From positions 62,001 to 126,000 of the forward strand of contig NZ_LQQP01000016.1 of NCBI RefSeq assembly GCF_001619615.1: a stretch of DNA of 64,000 bases, written 5' to 3'. Position numbers and translations under genes: made by a program. Positions within the stretch are counted from its first letter, which is position 1; every line of letters starts with the position of its first letter. The DNA is from Microbacterium sp. T32 (GTDB taxonomy: Bacteria; Actinomycetota; Actinomycetes; Actinomycetales; Microbacteriaceae). The notes beneath the pieces were generated by a model. The model was not told the DNA's origin, ran no database searches, and worked only from the letters and a program-made list of their open reading frames with translations. This document shows positions 33,431-42,661 of this stretch, in pieces.

Positions 33431-34320
33431 CCCGCGACCTCCTCGGGCATGTTCATGACGCTCTTCAGCTGACTCCCCCGCCGCTCGACGATCCCGACGA
33501 GTCGCCCGTCCGGGTCGATCGCCGCCGCACGCTCCCCCGTGAGGCGTCCTCCGCCCTCGATGCGCTTGCCGTGGCGGAGATCGCGCGCGTCGTCGGCTCC
33601 GACCGCGAGGGCGCCGACGACGGTCGCCGCGGCGGTGGCGGGGTTCACGAGCGCGGCCTCGGCGAGGTCGTCGACGGATGCCGCGGATCCGACGTCGAAG
33701 GACCCGATGCGGGTGCGGCGGAGTGCGGTGAGATGCCCGCCCACGCCGAGCGCGGCACCGAGGTCGCGCGCGAGTGCGCGGATGTAGGTGCCGCTCGAGC
33801 AGTCGACCACGACGTCGAGCGCGATCGTCCCACCCTCGCGTCGCGTCGCGCGCACATCGAACCGCGACACCGTCACGCGGCGGGCCTTCAGTTCAACGGT
33901 CTCGCCGGCGCGAGCGAGGTCGTACGCGCGGCGGCCCTGCACCTTGATCGCGGAGACCGTGCTCGGCACCTGCGCGATCTCCCCGGTGAGGTCGGCGATG
34001 CCGACGGCGATCGCCTCGTCGGTGACGGCGTCGACGGCCGTGGCATCCGCCCGTCCCGTCTCCGTCCCGTCGGCGTCGTCGCTGTCGGTCGAGACACCGA
34101 GGAGGATCGTCGCCTCGTAGGTCTTGTCAGCGCCCACGATGTAGGTGAGCAGGCGCGTCGCGCCCTCGACGCCCAGCACGAGCAGGCCCGTGGCCATCGG
34201 GTCGAGTGTCCCCGCGTGCCCGATCTTGCGGGTGCCGAGGGCACGCCGGGCGCGGGCCACGACGTCATGGCTGGTGATGCCTCCGGGCTTGTCGACCAGG
34301 AGGATGCCGGCGCGCACCAT
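33427..34320 (-). CDS. truB: tRNA pseudouridine(55) synthase
   Basis: 297 residues. GILLVDKPGGITSHDVV, KIGHAGTLDPMATGLLVLG (catalytic Asp in GTLDP), KTYEATILLG, VSAIKVQGRRAYDLAR and SSGTYIRALARDLG are all TruB motifs. It converts U55 to pseudouridine in the T-loop of tRNAs. The start ATG 34318-34320 overlaps the stop of the upstream 168-residue gene (ATGA), and its stop overlaps the next start, so it lies in a tightly coupled run of genes leading toward ribF. Confidence 0.96.
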   Translation of the reverse strand: MVRAGILLVDKPGGITSHDVVARARRALGTRKIGHAGTLDPMATGLLVLGVEGATRLLTYIVGADKTYEATILLGVSTDSDDADGTETGRADATAVDAVTDEAIAVGIADLTGEIAQVPSTVSAIKVQGRRAYDLARAGETVELKARRVTVSRFDVRATRREGGTIALDVVVDCSSGTYIRALARDLGAALGVGGHLTALRRTRIGSFDVGSAASVDDLAEAALVNPATAAATVVGALAVGADDARDLRHGKRIEGGGRLTGERAAAIDPDGRLVGIVERRGSQLKSVMNMPEEVAG

Positions 34321-34826
34321 CAGCAGAAGTCGCCGAACACCTGCACGGGGTGCGCGGGGTCGGAGTTCTCGACGATGACGGATGCCGCGACCCGCGGCCG
34401 CGCGGTGCGGACGTACTGCTTCTCGGCATCCGGGAGATCCGGGCGCGGCGCGCCGATCGGCGGGTTCGACTCGAGCCACACCGACCAGTTCCACAGGCCC
34501 CGCAGGCCCGAGGCGTGCAGGAAGCGGCCGTCGACGACGAGGACCGCGCGCTCGGGCGCGGGCGTGCTGCCGCCGTCGAACGGCTCGCCCGCACGGAAGG
34601 GCGCGACGAGTCGCTCGCGCACGTCGCCGGCGTCGTCGGCGAGGGTCGTGCGGAACACGGCGGTGCCGTCCTCGCCGACAGCCGCGGCGAAACCGTCCGC
34701 GAAGGCCGTGGCGGCGGCGGCATCCAGCGCGTCGATCGCCACGACGAGACGTCCGTTGCCCGCGTTCTGACGCAGGAGGTCGCGCAGGCTGCGCTGCAGG
34801 GTCTCGACGGGGTTCTCGCTCGACAT
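34320..34826 (-). CDS. Uridine-kinase-like protein lacking a P-loop
   Basis: 168 residues. The layout resembles small nucleoside/uridine kinases (P-loop NTPases): a first strand GRLVVAIDALDAAAATAFADGF, a middle region ending RAVLVVDGRFLHASGLRGLW (Walker-B-like, as in uridine kinases) and WNWSVWLES. The glycine-rich GxxGxGK loop expected after VVAID is replaced by ALDAAAAT. Catalysis of phosphate transfer therefore looks unlikely. It may be a degenerate paralogue with a binding or regulatory role. ATG 34824-34826 follows TAGGCT by 6 nt (leaderless) and it is coupled to truB. Confidence 0.6.
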   Translation of the reverse strand: MSSENPVETLQRSLRDLLRQNAGNGRLVVAIDALDAAAATAFADGFAAAVGEDGTAVFRTTLADDAGDVRERLVAPFRAGEPFDGGSTPAPERAVLVVDGRFLHASGLRGLWNWSVWLESNPPIGAPRPDLPDAEKQYVRTARPRVAASVIVENSDPAHPVQVFGDFC

Positions 34827-34864
34827 GCCTCCAGCCTACGGTCGTCCGCCGGTGCGCCCTCGAT

Positions 34865-34923
34865 AAACGCTTCGCCTCGGCAGAAACGCTGCGGCGAGGC
34901 GTTTCCGCGGAGGCGGAGCGTTT
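34865..34923. repeat. AAACGC-family 59-bp palindrome, copy 3
   Basis: AAACGC, spacer TTCGCCTCGGCA, GAAACGC, loop TGCGGCGAG, GCGTTTC, spacer CGCGGAGGCGGA, GCGTTT. The spacers are complementary at 9 of 12 positions. It lies between two divergent genes, where a terminator has no role. Confidence 0.85.
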
Positions 34924-34980
34924 CCCGGGGCGGGGCCCGCAGCGGCGCGGGACGGCCGCGCGGGCTCATAGGGTGGAGGG

Positions 34981-35847
34981 ATGCCAGGGATCGCCGCGCC
35001 GCTCATCGCCTGGTACCGCGACAACGCGCGGGATCTGCCGTGGCGTCGGCCCGGGTTCGGCGCGTGGGGCACGCTCGTGAGCGAGTTCATGCTGCAGCAG
35101 ACGCCCGTGGCCCGCGTCATCCCGCACCTCGAGGCATGGCTGGGACGGTGGCCCACCCCCACCGACCTCGCCGCCGCCGCCCCCGCGGAGGCCGTGACGC
35201 AGTGGGCGAACCTGGGGTATCCGCGGCGCGCACTCTGGCTGCACCGCGCCGCCGTCGAGATCCGCGACCGGCAAGACGGCGTCGTCCCGCGCGACGTCGA
35301 CGCGCTGCTCGCGCTCACCGGGATCGGCGACTACACCGCTCGCGCCGTCGCGGTGTTCGCGTACGGGGATCGGCATCCGGTCGTCGACACGAACACCCGC
35401 CGCGTCCTCGCCCGGGTCGTGGACGGCGTCGCGCAGCCCGGCCCGCCGGGGAAGTCCGACCTCGCCCGCATGACGGCCGAGCTGCCCGCCGACATCGGCG
35501 AAGCCGCGATCCTGAACGCCGCCGCGATGGAGCTCGGGGCGATCGTGTGCACCGCGCGGGCGCCGAAGTGCGGCATCTGTCCCCTCGCGGACCGGTGCGC
35601 GTGGCGAGCAGCCGGGTATCCGGCATCCGAGGATCGCCGCCGACGCCAAGCGAAGTACGAGGGCAGCGACCGCCAAGCCCGCGGCGCGGTGCTGAAGGTG
35701 CTGCGCGAGGCGGCGCCGACTGCGGTCCCGCTCGACGACGTCGTGCCCGACTGGCCCGACCCGGTGCAGCGCGACCTCGCGATCGACTCGCTCATCGCCG
35801 ACGGACTCGCCGAAGCCGAGGACGGCGCGCTCCTCCTCCCCCGCTAG
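34981..35847 (+). CDS. mutY: A/G-specific adenine glycosylase
   Basis: 288 residues. EFMLQQTPVARV holds the catalytic Glu region, LTGIGDYTARAV is the helix-hairpin-helix, HPVVDTNTRRVLAR carries the catalytic Asp, and C-x6-C-x2-C-x5-C (CTARAPKCGICPLADRC) binds a [4Fe-4S] cluster. It removes adenine mispaired with 8-oxoguanine. The C-terminal MutT-like domain of long MutY proteins is missing; only a short winged region follows, as in many actinobacterial homologues. ATG 34981 follows TAGGGT (34969-34974) by 6 nt. Its TAG stop shares CTAG with the stop of the convergent CPBP gene. Confidence 0.94.
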   Translation: MPGIAAPLIAWYRDNARDLPWRRPGFGAWGTLVSEFMLQQTPVARVIPHLEAWLGRWPTPTDLAAAAPAEAVTQWANLGYPRRALWLHRAAVEIRDRQDGVVPRDVDALLALTGIGDYTARAVAVFAYGDRHPVVDTNTRRVLARVVDGVAQPGPPGKSDLARMTAELPADIGEAAILNAAAMELGAIVCTARAPKCGICPLADRCAWRAAGYPASEDRRRRQAKYEGSDRQARGAVLKVLREAAPTAVPLDDVVPDWPDPVQRDLAIDSLIADGLAEAEDGALLLPR

Positions 35848-36818
35848 GCGACCGTCGGCGCCGGTGCGACGACCGGGTCCGGCCCGAGCCGGGCGTCGAG
35901 ACGGTCCGCCCGGAATTGCCCGGAGAACGCGAGCACCGCGATCACGACCGCGAACACGCCCCACATGACCAGGCCGAGCGGTCCCGCGATCACCGGCGAC
36001 GGGGTCGCCGAATCCGCGGCGACGACGAGGGCCCCGAGACCGGCCGAGGCGTTGAACGCTCCGTGCGCGAAGACGGCGGGCCAGACGGATGCCGTGCGCA
36101 ACCGCGTCCACCCGAGCAGGACACCGAACAGCACGCATGCCGCGATCATCATGAGGACGCCGAACGCGTTGGGTTCGAGGAAGTTGTACCCGAGCAGGAT
36201 CAGCGGGGCGTGCCAGAACCCCCAGAACGCGCCCGAGACGACGAGTGCCGGCCACACGCCGAGCGGTCGGAGCGCCGGCAGGAGGAAGCCCCGCCACCCG
36301 AGTTCCTCGCCGAACGCGAACGGTGCGTTGATGATCGCCCCGACCGGGATCGTCGCCAGCTGGACCGCGGCGAGCACCGCCGCCGGCGGGAGCGGGGTCC
36401 CGGGCGGGACGCTGGCCTCCAGCGTCTTCTGGAACCCGGAGAACCCGACCGGGTCGAAGGTCGCGAGCCCCAGCGCCCCGACGACGGCGAGCCCGAGCGC
36501 GATGAGGAGCGGAGCGGCGACGATGACCGAGACGCAGGTCCAGACCGTCCGCGCGGCCGGGCGCAGCGGCCATATCCCGAGTTCGCGCAGCACCGCTCTG
36601 GTACCCCGGCGCCCGTGCGTGCGCCGCTGCACGAGGAGCGCGGCGAGCACACCGAGCGTGGGCGTGAACATCATGGCGGCGGCGACGAGTCCGAGGAACG
36701 GATCCGCCAGACCCTGTCCGCGAACCCACAGCGGGAGCGCGACGAGCCACGACAGGGCGACGGAGGTCACCGCGAAGACACCGATGGAGAGCCAGTCCGG
36801 GCGAGACGAAGCGGTCAT
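35844..36818 (-). CDS. CPBP family intramembrane metalloprotease
   Basis: 324 residues with about eight membrane helices. The CPBP/Abi (CaaX protease-like) motifs are present: FGEELGWRGFLLPAL (EExxxR), FWGFWHAPLILLG (FxxxH) and AHGAFNASAGLGALV (HxxxN). The family includes prenyl-protein protease homologues and bacteriocin-immunity proteins. The target here is unknown and no bacteriocin gene is near. ATG 36816-36818 follows TAGGCT by 6 nt. Its stop codon overlaps the mutY stop. Confidence 0.88.
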   Translation of the reverse strand: MTASSRPDWLSIGVFAVTSVALSWLVALPLWVRGQGLADPFLGLVAAAMMFTPTLGVLAALLVQRRTHGRRGTRAVLRELGIWPLRPAARTVWTCVSVIVAAPLLIALGLAVVGALGLATFDPVGFSGFQKTLEASVPPGTPLPPAAVLAAVQLATIPVGAIINAPFAFGEELGWRGFLLPALRPLGVWPALVVSGAFWGFWHAPLILLGYNFLEPNAFGVLMMIAACVLFGVLLGWTRLRTASVWPAVFAHGAFNASAGLGALVVAADSATPSPVIAGPLGLVMWGVFAVVIAVLAFSGQFRADRLDARLGPDPVVAPAPTVA

Positions 36819-36900
36819 GTCCCGAGCCTAGGAATTCCCGGATGCCACGACCTCCCCCGTACGACGGAGAGTGCCGCCCCTCCGTCAGCCGGAATGACGA

Positions 36901-36940
36901 ACGGCCGGACACGACCCCGAGCGGGGTGGCATCCGGCCGT
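36901..36940 (-). terminator. Terminator of the rbfA gene
   Basis: ACGGCCGGA / TCCGGCCGT 9-bp arms enclose a second small hairpin (ACCCCGAGCGGGGT). It lies 14 bp past the rbfA stop on the reverse strand, closing the nusA-ylxR-infB-rbfA run. Confidence 0.7.
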
Positions 36941-36953
36941 CGAAGCGGGAGCG

Positions 36954-37439
36954 TCAGTTGCGCTCGTCGCCCTCGTCTTCGTCCTGGTCGTCCTCGTCGA
37001 GGTCGTCGTCCTCGTCGTCGAGCTCGCGCGGCTTGACGTACGGGTCGGCGTCGCCGGCGTACGTCGCACCCGCGGCGAGACCGGCGACCGACTCGTCGCG
37101 TTCGCGCGCTTCGCGCAGGAGCGCCGAAATGTGGTCGGCGTTCTCAGGGATCGCGTCGAGGATGAATTCGAGCGTGGGCGTCAGCCGCGTGTTGAGGTTC
37201 TTGCCGACCTCGCTGCGCAGCATCCCCGTCGCCGACTTCAGCGCGGCCGCGGTGTCGGCGCGGTGCGCTTCATCGCCCATGACGGTGTAGAACACCGACG
37301 CGCGCTGCAGGTCGCCCGTCACTCGGACGTCGGTGATCGTGACGAATCCGAGCCGCGGGTCGCGCAGTCCTCTCTCGAGGCGCTCCGCCAGAACCACGCG
37401 GATGCGGTCGGCCACCCGGGCCTGTCGTTCCCCTGCCAC
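36954..37439 (-). CDS. rbfA: 30S ribosome-binding factor RbfA
   Basis: 161 residues. It has the KH-like RbfA fold with RVADRIRVVLAERLERGLRDPRLGFVTITDVRVTGDLQ and the central ASVFYTVMGDE strand. The factor helps mature the 30S subunit at the 5' end of 16S rRNA. The last 40 residues form a very acidic tail (runs of Asp and Glu) beyond the normal domain. It follows infB in the usual actinobacterial order, but a 66-bp palindrome (37523-37588) lies in the 200-bp gap. A clean Shine-Dalgarno (AGAAGGAGAAGG) precedes the start. Confidence 0.95.
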   Translation of the reverse strand: MAGERQARVADRIRVVLAERLERGLRDPRLGFVTITDVRVTGDLQRASVFYTVMGDEAHRADTAAALKSATGMLRSEVGKNLNTRLTPTLEFILDAIPENADHISALLREARERDESVAGLAAGATYAGDADPYVKPRELDDEDDDLDEDDQDEDEGDERN

Positions 37440-37522
37440 TGCCTTCTCCTTCTCTCATACCGCCGCGAGCGATCACGGCGAGCGGGCGTCGAGTTACGGA
37501 CGCCGCCCCAGCGTAGGGCGGA

Positions 37523-37588
37523 GGGGGTGTGTGCCTCCACGAGCATCGGGGTAGGGGCCCCGCTCTGCTCGGGGAGGCACACACCCCC
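37523..37588. repeat. 66-bp palindrome between infB and rbfA
   Basis: Perfect 16-bp arms GGGGGTGTGTGCCTCC / GGAGGCACACACCCCC (37523-37538, 37573-37588) enclose a second arm pair CGAGCA/TGCTCG around a GGGGCCCC centre. It lies inside an operon-like run of same-strand genes. It may attenuate or process the infB-rbfA transcript, or be one of the dispersed palindromes. Confidence 0.7.
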
Positions 37589-37639
37589 GCAGTCCGAAGC
37601 GGGAGCCGCGCCCGAAAACGCGACCCCCGCCCGATGTGA

Positions 37640-40465
37640 TCAGCCTCGCGGCTTCTCGACCATTTCGACGGTCTCGATCTCGTCGCCGATCTGGATGTCG
37701 TTGTACTTGCCCAGTCCGATACCGGCCTCGAAGTCCGTGCGGACCTCGGTGACGTCGTCCTTGAAGCGGCGGAGCGACTCGATCTGCAGACCGTCGGCCA
37801 GCACCACACCGTCGCGGATGACGCGCGCCTTGGCGTTGCGCGTGATCGTGCCCGAGCGAACGATGACACCGGCGATGTTGCCGAACTTCGAGGAGCGGAA
37901 CACCTCGCGGATCTCGGCGACACCCGACTGCACCTCTTCGAACTCCGGCTTGAGCAGGCCCTTGAGCGACTGCTCGACGTCGTCGATCGCGTTGTAGATG
38001 ACCGAGTAGAACCGGACGTCCACGCCCTCGCGGGCGGCGCGCTCGCGCGCCTTGGTGTCGGGGCGGACGTTGAAGCCGATCACGATCGCGTTGTCGATCG
38101 TGGCCAGGTTGATGTCCGACTCGGTGATCGCACCCACACCGCGGTGGATGATGCGCAGCTGGACGCTGTCGTCGACCTCGATCTTGAGCAGCGACTCCTC
38201 GAGCGCCTCGACGGCACCCGAAACGTCACCCTTGATGATGAGGTTGAGCGACTCGACCTTGCCCTCTTCGAGAGCGCGGGTGAAGTCCTCGAGCGAGATG
38301 CGCTTGCGGGCCTTGGCCAGCTGGGCGTTGCGCTCGGCGGCCTCGCGCTTCTCGGCGATCTGACGCGCGGTGCGGTCTTCCTCGGTGACGATGAAGACGT
38401 CGCCGGCACGCGGGACCGAGTTGAGACCCTGCACCTGCACCGGACGCGAGGGGTAGGCCTCTTCGACCGCATCGCCGTTCTCGTCGATCATCGCGCGGAC
38501 GCGGCCGTACGCCGTACCCGCGACGATCGCGTCGCCGACGCGCAGCGTTCCGGACTGGATGAGCACCGTGGCCACGGAACCGCGGCCCTTGTCGAGCTTC
38601 GCTTCGATCGCGACACCACGCGCCGCCTTGTTCGGGTTGGCCGTCAGGTCGAGACCGGCGTCGGCGGTCAGCAGCACCGCATCCAGGAGCTCCTGGATGT
38701 TCGTGCCCTGGCGGGCCGAGACGTCGACGAACATCACGTCGCCGCCGTACTCCTCGGCGACCAGACCGTACTCGGTGAGCTGCTGGCGCACCTTGGCGGG
38801 GTTGGCGTCCGGCTTGTCGACCTTGTTCACCGCGACCACGATCGGCACGTTCGCCGCCTGGGCGTGGTTCAGGGCCTCGACCGTCTGGGGCATGATGCCG
38901 TCGTCGGCCGCGACCACGAGGATCGCGATGTCGGTCACCTGCGCACCACGGGCACGCATGGCGGTGAACGCCTCGTGACCCGGCGTGTCGATGAAGGTGA
39001 TGGCGCGCTCGATGCCCTCGTGCTCGGTCCAGACCTGGTAGGCACCGATGTGCTGCGTGATGCCGCCGGCCTCGCCCGCCACGACGTTCGTCTGGCGGAT
39101 GGCGTCGAGCAGTCGCGTCTTACCGTGGTCGACGTGGCCCATGACGGTGACCACGGGAGGACGGATCTCGAGGTCGTCCTCGCTCTCGGCCTCCAGCTCG
39201 GCGTCGAGGTCGAGACCGAAGCCCTCGAGGAGCTCTTTGTCCTCGTCCTCGGGCGAGACCATCTGGATCTTGTAGCCGAGTTCGGCGCCGAGCACCTCGA
39301 ACGTGGCCTCGTCGAGCGACTCGGTCGCGGTGGCCATCTCGCCCAGGTTGAACAGGATGGTCACGAGCGTGCCGGGCTGCACGGTGTAGCCGCGCAGAGC
39401 CTCGAGCTTGTCGGCGAAGTCGGCGATCGACGCGCCACGACGCAGGCGGATGATCTCGCCGTTGCCCTTCGAGACGTTGACGCCGCCGACGACCGGCGCC
39501 GACCGCATCTCGAATTCCTGCCGCTTCGCCCGACGCGACTTGCGCTGCTTGGACTTGCCGCCGCCCTTACCGAAGGCACCCGCGGTACCACCGCCGGGGC
39601 CGCGGCCACGGCCGCCACCACCGCCGGGACGACCGGCGAAACCGCCGCCACCCGGAGCGCCGGGGGCGCCACCGGGACGCTGGAAGCCGCCGCCGGCACC
39701 GCCGGGACGACCGGGACCGCCGGGACGCTGCTGGAACGGAGCGCCGGGACGGCCGCCGCCACCGGGACGACCCGCACCACCCGGGCGCGGAGCGCCGGGA
39801 CGGGGGGCACCGGGACGCGGAGCCTGGGGACGCGGGATGTTGCCGGGGGTCGGGCGCTGGCCCATGCCCTGCGCCGACGCGAAGGGGTTGTTACCCGGGC
39901 GCGGACCCGCGGGACGCTGACCCATGCCCTGCGACGAGGCGAAGGGGTTGTTGCCGGGGCGTGCGCCGCCCGGACGCGGGGGCGCGCTGGGGCCGGGCTT
40001 CGGGCCGCCGGGCTTGGGCGCCTGCGACGCGGGGGTCTGCGCCGCGGGAGCCGACGGAGCCGGAGCCGACGAGGCGGGCTTGGCCGGAGCCGCGGGGGTG
40101 GATGCCGCCGGAGCAGCCGCCGCCGGGGCGGATGCCGCGGGCGCGGCCGGAGCCGGAGCGCTCTGGGGAGCCGCCGGGCGAGCCGGGCCGGGCGTGGGGC
40201 CGGACGGACGGGCACCCGGGGTCGCCGCGGGGCGAGCCGGGCCGGGACGGGCGCCGGGGCGCGCCGCAGCAGCGGCGGGCTTGGCATCCGAGGATCCCGA
40301 CGCACCCTCCGCCGCGAAGGCGGCGCGGAGCTTACGGGCCACCGGGGGTTCGATGGTCGATGAGGGGCTCTTGACGAACTCGCCGAGCTCCTTGAGCTTC
40401 GCAAGCGCGACCTTGCTGTCGACGCCGAGCTCGGAAGCGATCTCGTGCACGCGTGGTTTTGCCAC
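37640..40465 (-). CDS. infB: Translation initiation factor IF-2
   Basis: 941 residues. An IF2_N helical domain (1-50) is followed by a long low-complexity Pro/Gly/Ala/Arg segment (about 55-320), a second IF2_N-like region (about 350-430) and the GTPase domain. G1 is [11 protein letters not shown] near residue 443, then [17 protein letters not shown] (G3) and [10 protein letters not shown] (G4). Domains II-IV follow with CDS-typical [19 protein letters not shown] strands. It recruits fMet-tRNA to the 30S subunit and promotes subunit joining. The start ATG 40463-40465 has AGGAGA upstream. The repeat-rich linker is prone to length variation. Confidence 0.98.
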   Translation of the reverse strand: MAKPRVHEIASELGVDSKVALAKLKELGEFVKSPSSTIEPPVARKLRAAFAAEGASGSSDAKPAAAAARPGARPGPARPAATPGARPSGPTPGPARPAAPQSAPAPAAPAASAPAAAAPAASTPAAPAKPASSAPAPSAPAAQTPASQAPKPGGPKPGPSAPPRPGGARPGNNPFASSQGMGQRPAGPRPGNNPFASAQGMGQRPTPGNIPRPQAPRPGAPRPGAPRPGGAGRPGGGGRPGAPFQQRPGGPGRPGGAGGGFQRPGGAPGAPGGGGFAGRPGGGGGRGRGPGGGTAGAFGKGGGKSKQRKSRRAKRQEFEMRSAPVVGGVNVSKGNGEIIRLRRGASIADFADKLEALRGYTVQPGTLVTILFNLGEMATATESLDEATFEVLGAELGYKIQMVSPEDEDKELLEGFGLDLDAELEAESEDDLEIRPPVVTVMGHVDHGKTRLLDAIRQTNVVAGEAGGITQHIGAYQVWTEHEGIERAITFIDTPGHEAFTAMRARGAQVTDIAILVVAADDGIMPQTVEALNHAQAANVPIVVAVNKVDKPDANPAKVRQQLTEYGLVAEEYGGDVMFVDVSARQGTNIQELLDAVLLTADAGLDLTANPNKAARGVAIEAKLDKGRGSVATVLIQSGTLRVGDAIVAGTAYGRVRAMIDENGDAVEEAYPSRPVQVQGLNSVPRAGDVFIVTEEDRTARQIAEKREAAERNAQLAKARKRISLEDFTRALEEGKVESLNLIIKGDVSGAVEALEESLLKIEVDDSVQLRIIHRGVGAITESDINLATIDNAIVIGFNVRPDTKARERAAREGVDVRFYSVIYNAIDDVEQSLKGLLKPEFEEVQSGVAEIREVFRSSKFGNIAGVIVRSGTITRNAKARVIRDGVVLADGLQIESLRRFKDDVTEVRTDFEAGIGLGKYNDIQIGDEIETVEMVEKPRG

Positions 40466-40558
40466 AATTCTCCTGTCTGAGGGCCTACCCCGGACAGGGC
40501 AGACCGTTAGTTGCGGACGGGTCTCATTTCGAGCCGTTCACTTCGTGTCCATAGCCGT

Positions 40559-40810
40559 TCAGCCGTTTCGCTGGAGGGTTGATTCGAAGGTCTGCGTGTC
40601 AAGCGGGCCTGACACACGCAATGCTCGTACGAAGGCGCGGCGCGCGAGAGCTTTCCCGACGCACGCGTCCGTCTCGTGCACCCACGCACCCCGTCCCGGC
40701 AGAATCGCCCGCTCGTCTCTGACGAGGACCGACCCCTCCGCGACCACGCGCAGGAGCGATGATCGGGGGGCACGTGCGCGGCATCCGACGCACGTTCGTA
40801 CAGGTTCCAT
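40559..40810 (-). CDS. YlxR (DUF448) family RNA-binding protein
   Basis: 83 residues. It begins MEPVRTCVGCRAR, the conserved YlxR N-terminus, with LPGRGAWVHETDACVGKALARRAF, the GRGAxxx-C motif that binds RNA. It is the usual small gene between nusA and infB. Its role may include modulation of RNase P or transcription in other bacteria. It lies 33 bp after nusA and 93 bp before infB on the same strand. Confidence 0.9.
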   Translation of the reverse strand: MEPVRTCVGCRARAPRSSLLRVVAEGSVLVRDERAILPGRGAWVHETDACVGKALARRAFVRALRVSGPLDTQTFESTLQRNG

Positions 40811-40843
40811 CGTACACCTCGCCGTCGTCCGGACGACGGACGC

Positions 40844-41833
40844 TCAGTTGTCTTCGAGGATGCTGTCGGGCTGGATGTCGATCTTCGCGCCGGTCAGCTT
40901 CGCCGCCAGACGGGCGTTCTGACCTTCCTTGCCGATCGCCAGGGACAGCTGGTAGTCGGGCACCAGGGCGCGGACGGCCTTGGTCGTGGCATCCAGGACG
41001 AAGCTCGACGTCACCTTCGCCGGCGACAGCGCGTTCGCGACGAACTTCGGCAGATCGGCGTCGTAGTCGATGATGTCGATCTTCTCGCCGGCCAGCTCCT
41101 CGGTCACGGCGCGCACGCGGCGGCCGAGCTCCCCGATGCAGGCGCCCTTGGCGTTGACGGTCGGGTCGTTCGCCTTCACGGCCATCTTCGTGCGGTGTCC
41201 GGCCTCGCGGGCGAGCGAGACGATCTCGACGAGGCCCGCCGCGATCTCGGGCACCTCGAGGGCGAAGAGCTTGCGGACCAGGCCGGGGTGGGTGCGCGAC
41301 ACCGTGATCTGCGGACCCTTGTTGCCCTTGGCGACCGACGTCACGTAGACGCGCAGGCGCGAACCGTGCGCGTACGTCTCGCCCGGAACCTGCTCCTCGG
41401 GAGGGAGGATCGCCTCGACGGTGCCGAGGTCGACGTGCACCATGCGCGGGTTCGGACCCTGCTGCACGACGCCGGCGACGATGTCGCCTTCCTTGCCCTT
41501 GAACTCACCCAGCACGGCGTCGTCGGCGATGTCGCGCAGGCGCTGGCTGATGACCTGCTTCGCGGCGAACGCGGCGATGCGGCCGAAGTCGTCGGGGGCC
41601 TGCTCCTCCTCGCCGATCACGGCGCCCTCGTCGTCGAGGACGGGCGTGAAGATGCCGACGTGACCGGTCTTGCGGTCGAGCTCGGCGCGCGCGCCGGCCG
41701 GGATCTCGCCGCTGGGAGAGATGTGCTTGGCGTAGGCGGTGAGGATCGCCTGCTCGATGATCCGCGCGAGTTCGTCGAAGGGGATCTCCTTCTCGCGTTC
41801 GATCGTCTTCAGAAGTGCGAGATCGATGTCCAC
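40844..41833 (-). CDS. nusA: Transcription termination/antitermination factor NusA
   Basis: 329 residues. The N-terminal RNA polymerase-binding domain ([26 protein letters not shown]), S1 domain ([21 protein letters not shown]) and two KH domains ([46 protein letters not shown]) are in order. It lacks the C-terminal acidic repeats found in proteobacteria, as normal for actinobacteria. It controls pausing and rRNA antitermination. The start is GTG 41833 behind GGAGGG. rimP, which normally precedes nusA, is absent; an HD-domain gene is there instead. Confidence 0.97.
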   Translation of the reverse strand: MDIDLALLKTIEREKEIPFDELARIIEQAILTAYAKHISPSGEIPAGARAELDRKTGHVGIFTPVLDDEGAVIGEEEQAPDDFGRIAAFAAKQVISQRLRDIADDAVLGEFKGKEGDIVAGVVQQGPNPRMVHVDLGTVEAILPPEEQVPGETYAHGSRLRVYVTSVAKGNKGPQITVSRTHPGLVRKLFALEVPEIAAGLVEIVSLAREAGHRTKMAVKANDPTVNAKGACIGELGRRVRAVTEELAGEKIDIIDYDADLPKFVANALSPAKVTSSFVLDATTKAVRALVPDYQLSLAIGKEGQNARLAAKLTGAKIDIQPDSILEDN

Positions 41834-41884
41834 AAGACCCTCCGTATTCAGCTCTCGTCGGCACGAACGGCGCCGACAACCCTC

Positions 41885-42526
41885 CTACGATACCCGGATG
41901 CCGGCTCCCCCGCGACCTTCCCCGGCCACGCGCTCGAGCGGATTCGCCGCCAATTTGTCGAGCACACCCCCGTCGACCAGGCGCCGCGCCGCGGTGTCGG
42001 GCTTGCGCCGCGCCTGATCGACGACGCACGCGCCGAACTCCGCAGCGAGCGCACCGCGCGGATACGCGGTGAGCACCTCCCGCACGAACTCGCGCGGCAG
42101 CGCGTCGGGTCGCGCCCCTGAGATGTCGAGACCGGTCGCGGTCTCGAGCAGGTAGCCCTCGGCATCCATGTCCGGGTCGACGCTCGGCCAGTTGTGCCGC
42201 ACGATGACGTCCAGCACGCGCTCCCGTCGCGCGCGTTCCCACCCTGCCCCAGCCGTGAGGGCGATGCCGACGTGACCGCCGGCGTGCTCGTAGGACAGCG
42301 TGTGGTTGTCGAATTCCGTCACGGTGCCGATGTCGTGCAGCACCGCCGAGACGTAGAGCAGCTCGTGATCGACGCCCGAGATGCCGTCGACGAGCGCGAA
42401 CGCCTCGGCCCACAGCCAGGACCGCAGCGCGTGCGCGGTGATCGCGGGTGACTGGTACTCCTCGGCGAGCGCGAGAGCGCCGCGGCCGGCGAGGGTGTCG
42501 GGGACGCGGATGTCGGCGATGCGCAC
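41885..42526 (-). CDS. HD-domain hydrolase (cyanamide hydratase-like)
   Basis: 213 residues, HD superfamily. LRSWLWAEAF, ELLYVSAVLHDIGTVTEFDN (the HD pair binding metal) and a later HAGGHVGIALTAGAGW with VIVRHNW give the layout of cyanamide-hydratase-type HD proteins. It is probably a metal-dependent phosphohydrolase or hydratase in the cytosol; the substrate is unknown. GTG 42526 has a perfect AGGAGG upstream (reverse of cctcct at about 42532-42537). It lies 51 bp before nusA on the same strand, in the place normally held by rimP. Confidence 0.8.
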   Translation of the reverse strand: MRIADIRVPDTLAGRGALALAEEYQSPAITAHALRSWLWAEAFALVDGISGVDHELLYVSAVLHDIGTVTEFDNHTLSYEHAGGHVGIALTAGAGWERARRERVLDVIVRHNWPSVDPDMDAEGYLLETATGLDISGARPDALPREFVREVLTAYPRGALAAEFGACVVDQARRKPDTAARRLVDGGVLDKLAANPLERVAGEGRGGAGIRVS

Positions 42527-42625
42527 GGGACCTCCTGGGCTGGGGTTCCCACTCTTCCGCGCTCAGCCACCCAGTACCCGCGCGGGACGGTCACCTTCCG
42601 CCGCCTTCCCGCCAACCCGGAACGA

Positions 42626-42657
42626 CGGATGCCACGACCCGGGGGCCGTGGCATCCG
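42626..42657 (-). terminator. glgP terminator
   Basis: CGGATGCCACG / CGTGGCATCCG, 11-bp perfect arms with a 10-nt loop, 4 bp past the glgP stop. The stem contains the over-represented GGATGCC/GGCATCC heptamer in both arms. Confidence 0.8.
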
Positions 42658-42661
42658 GTGC

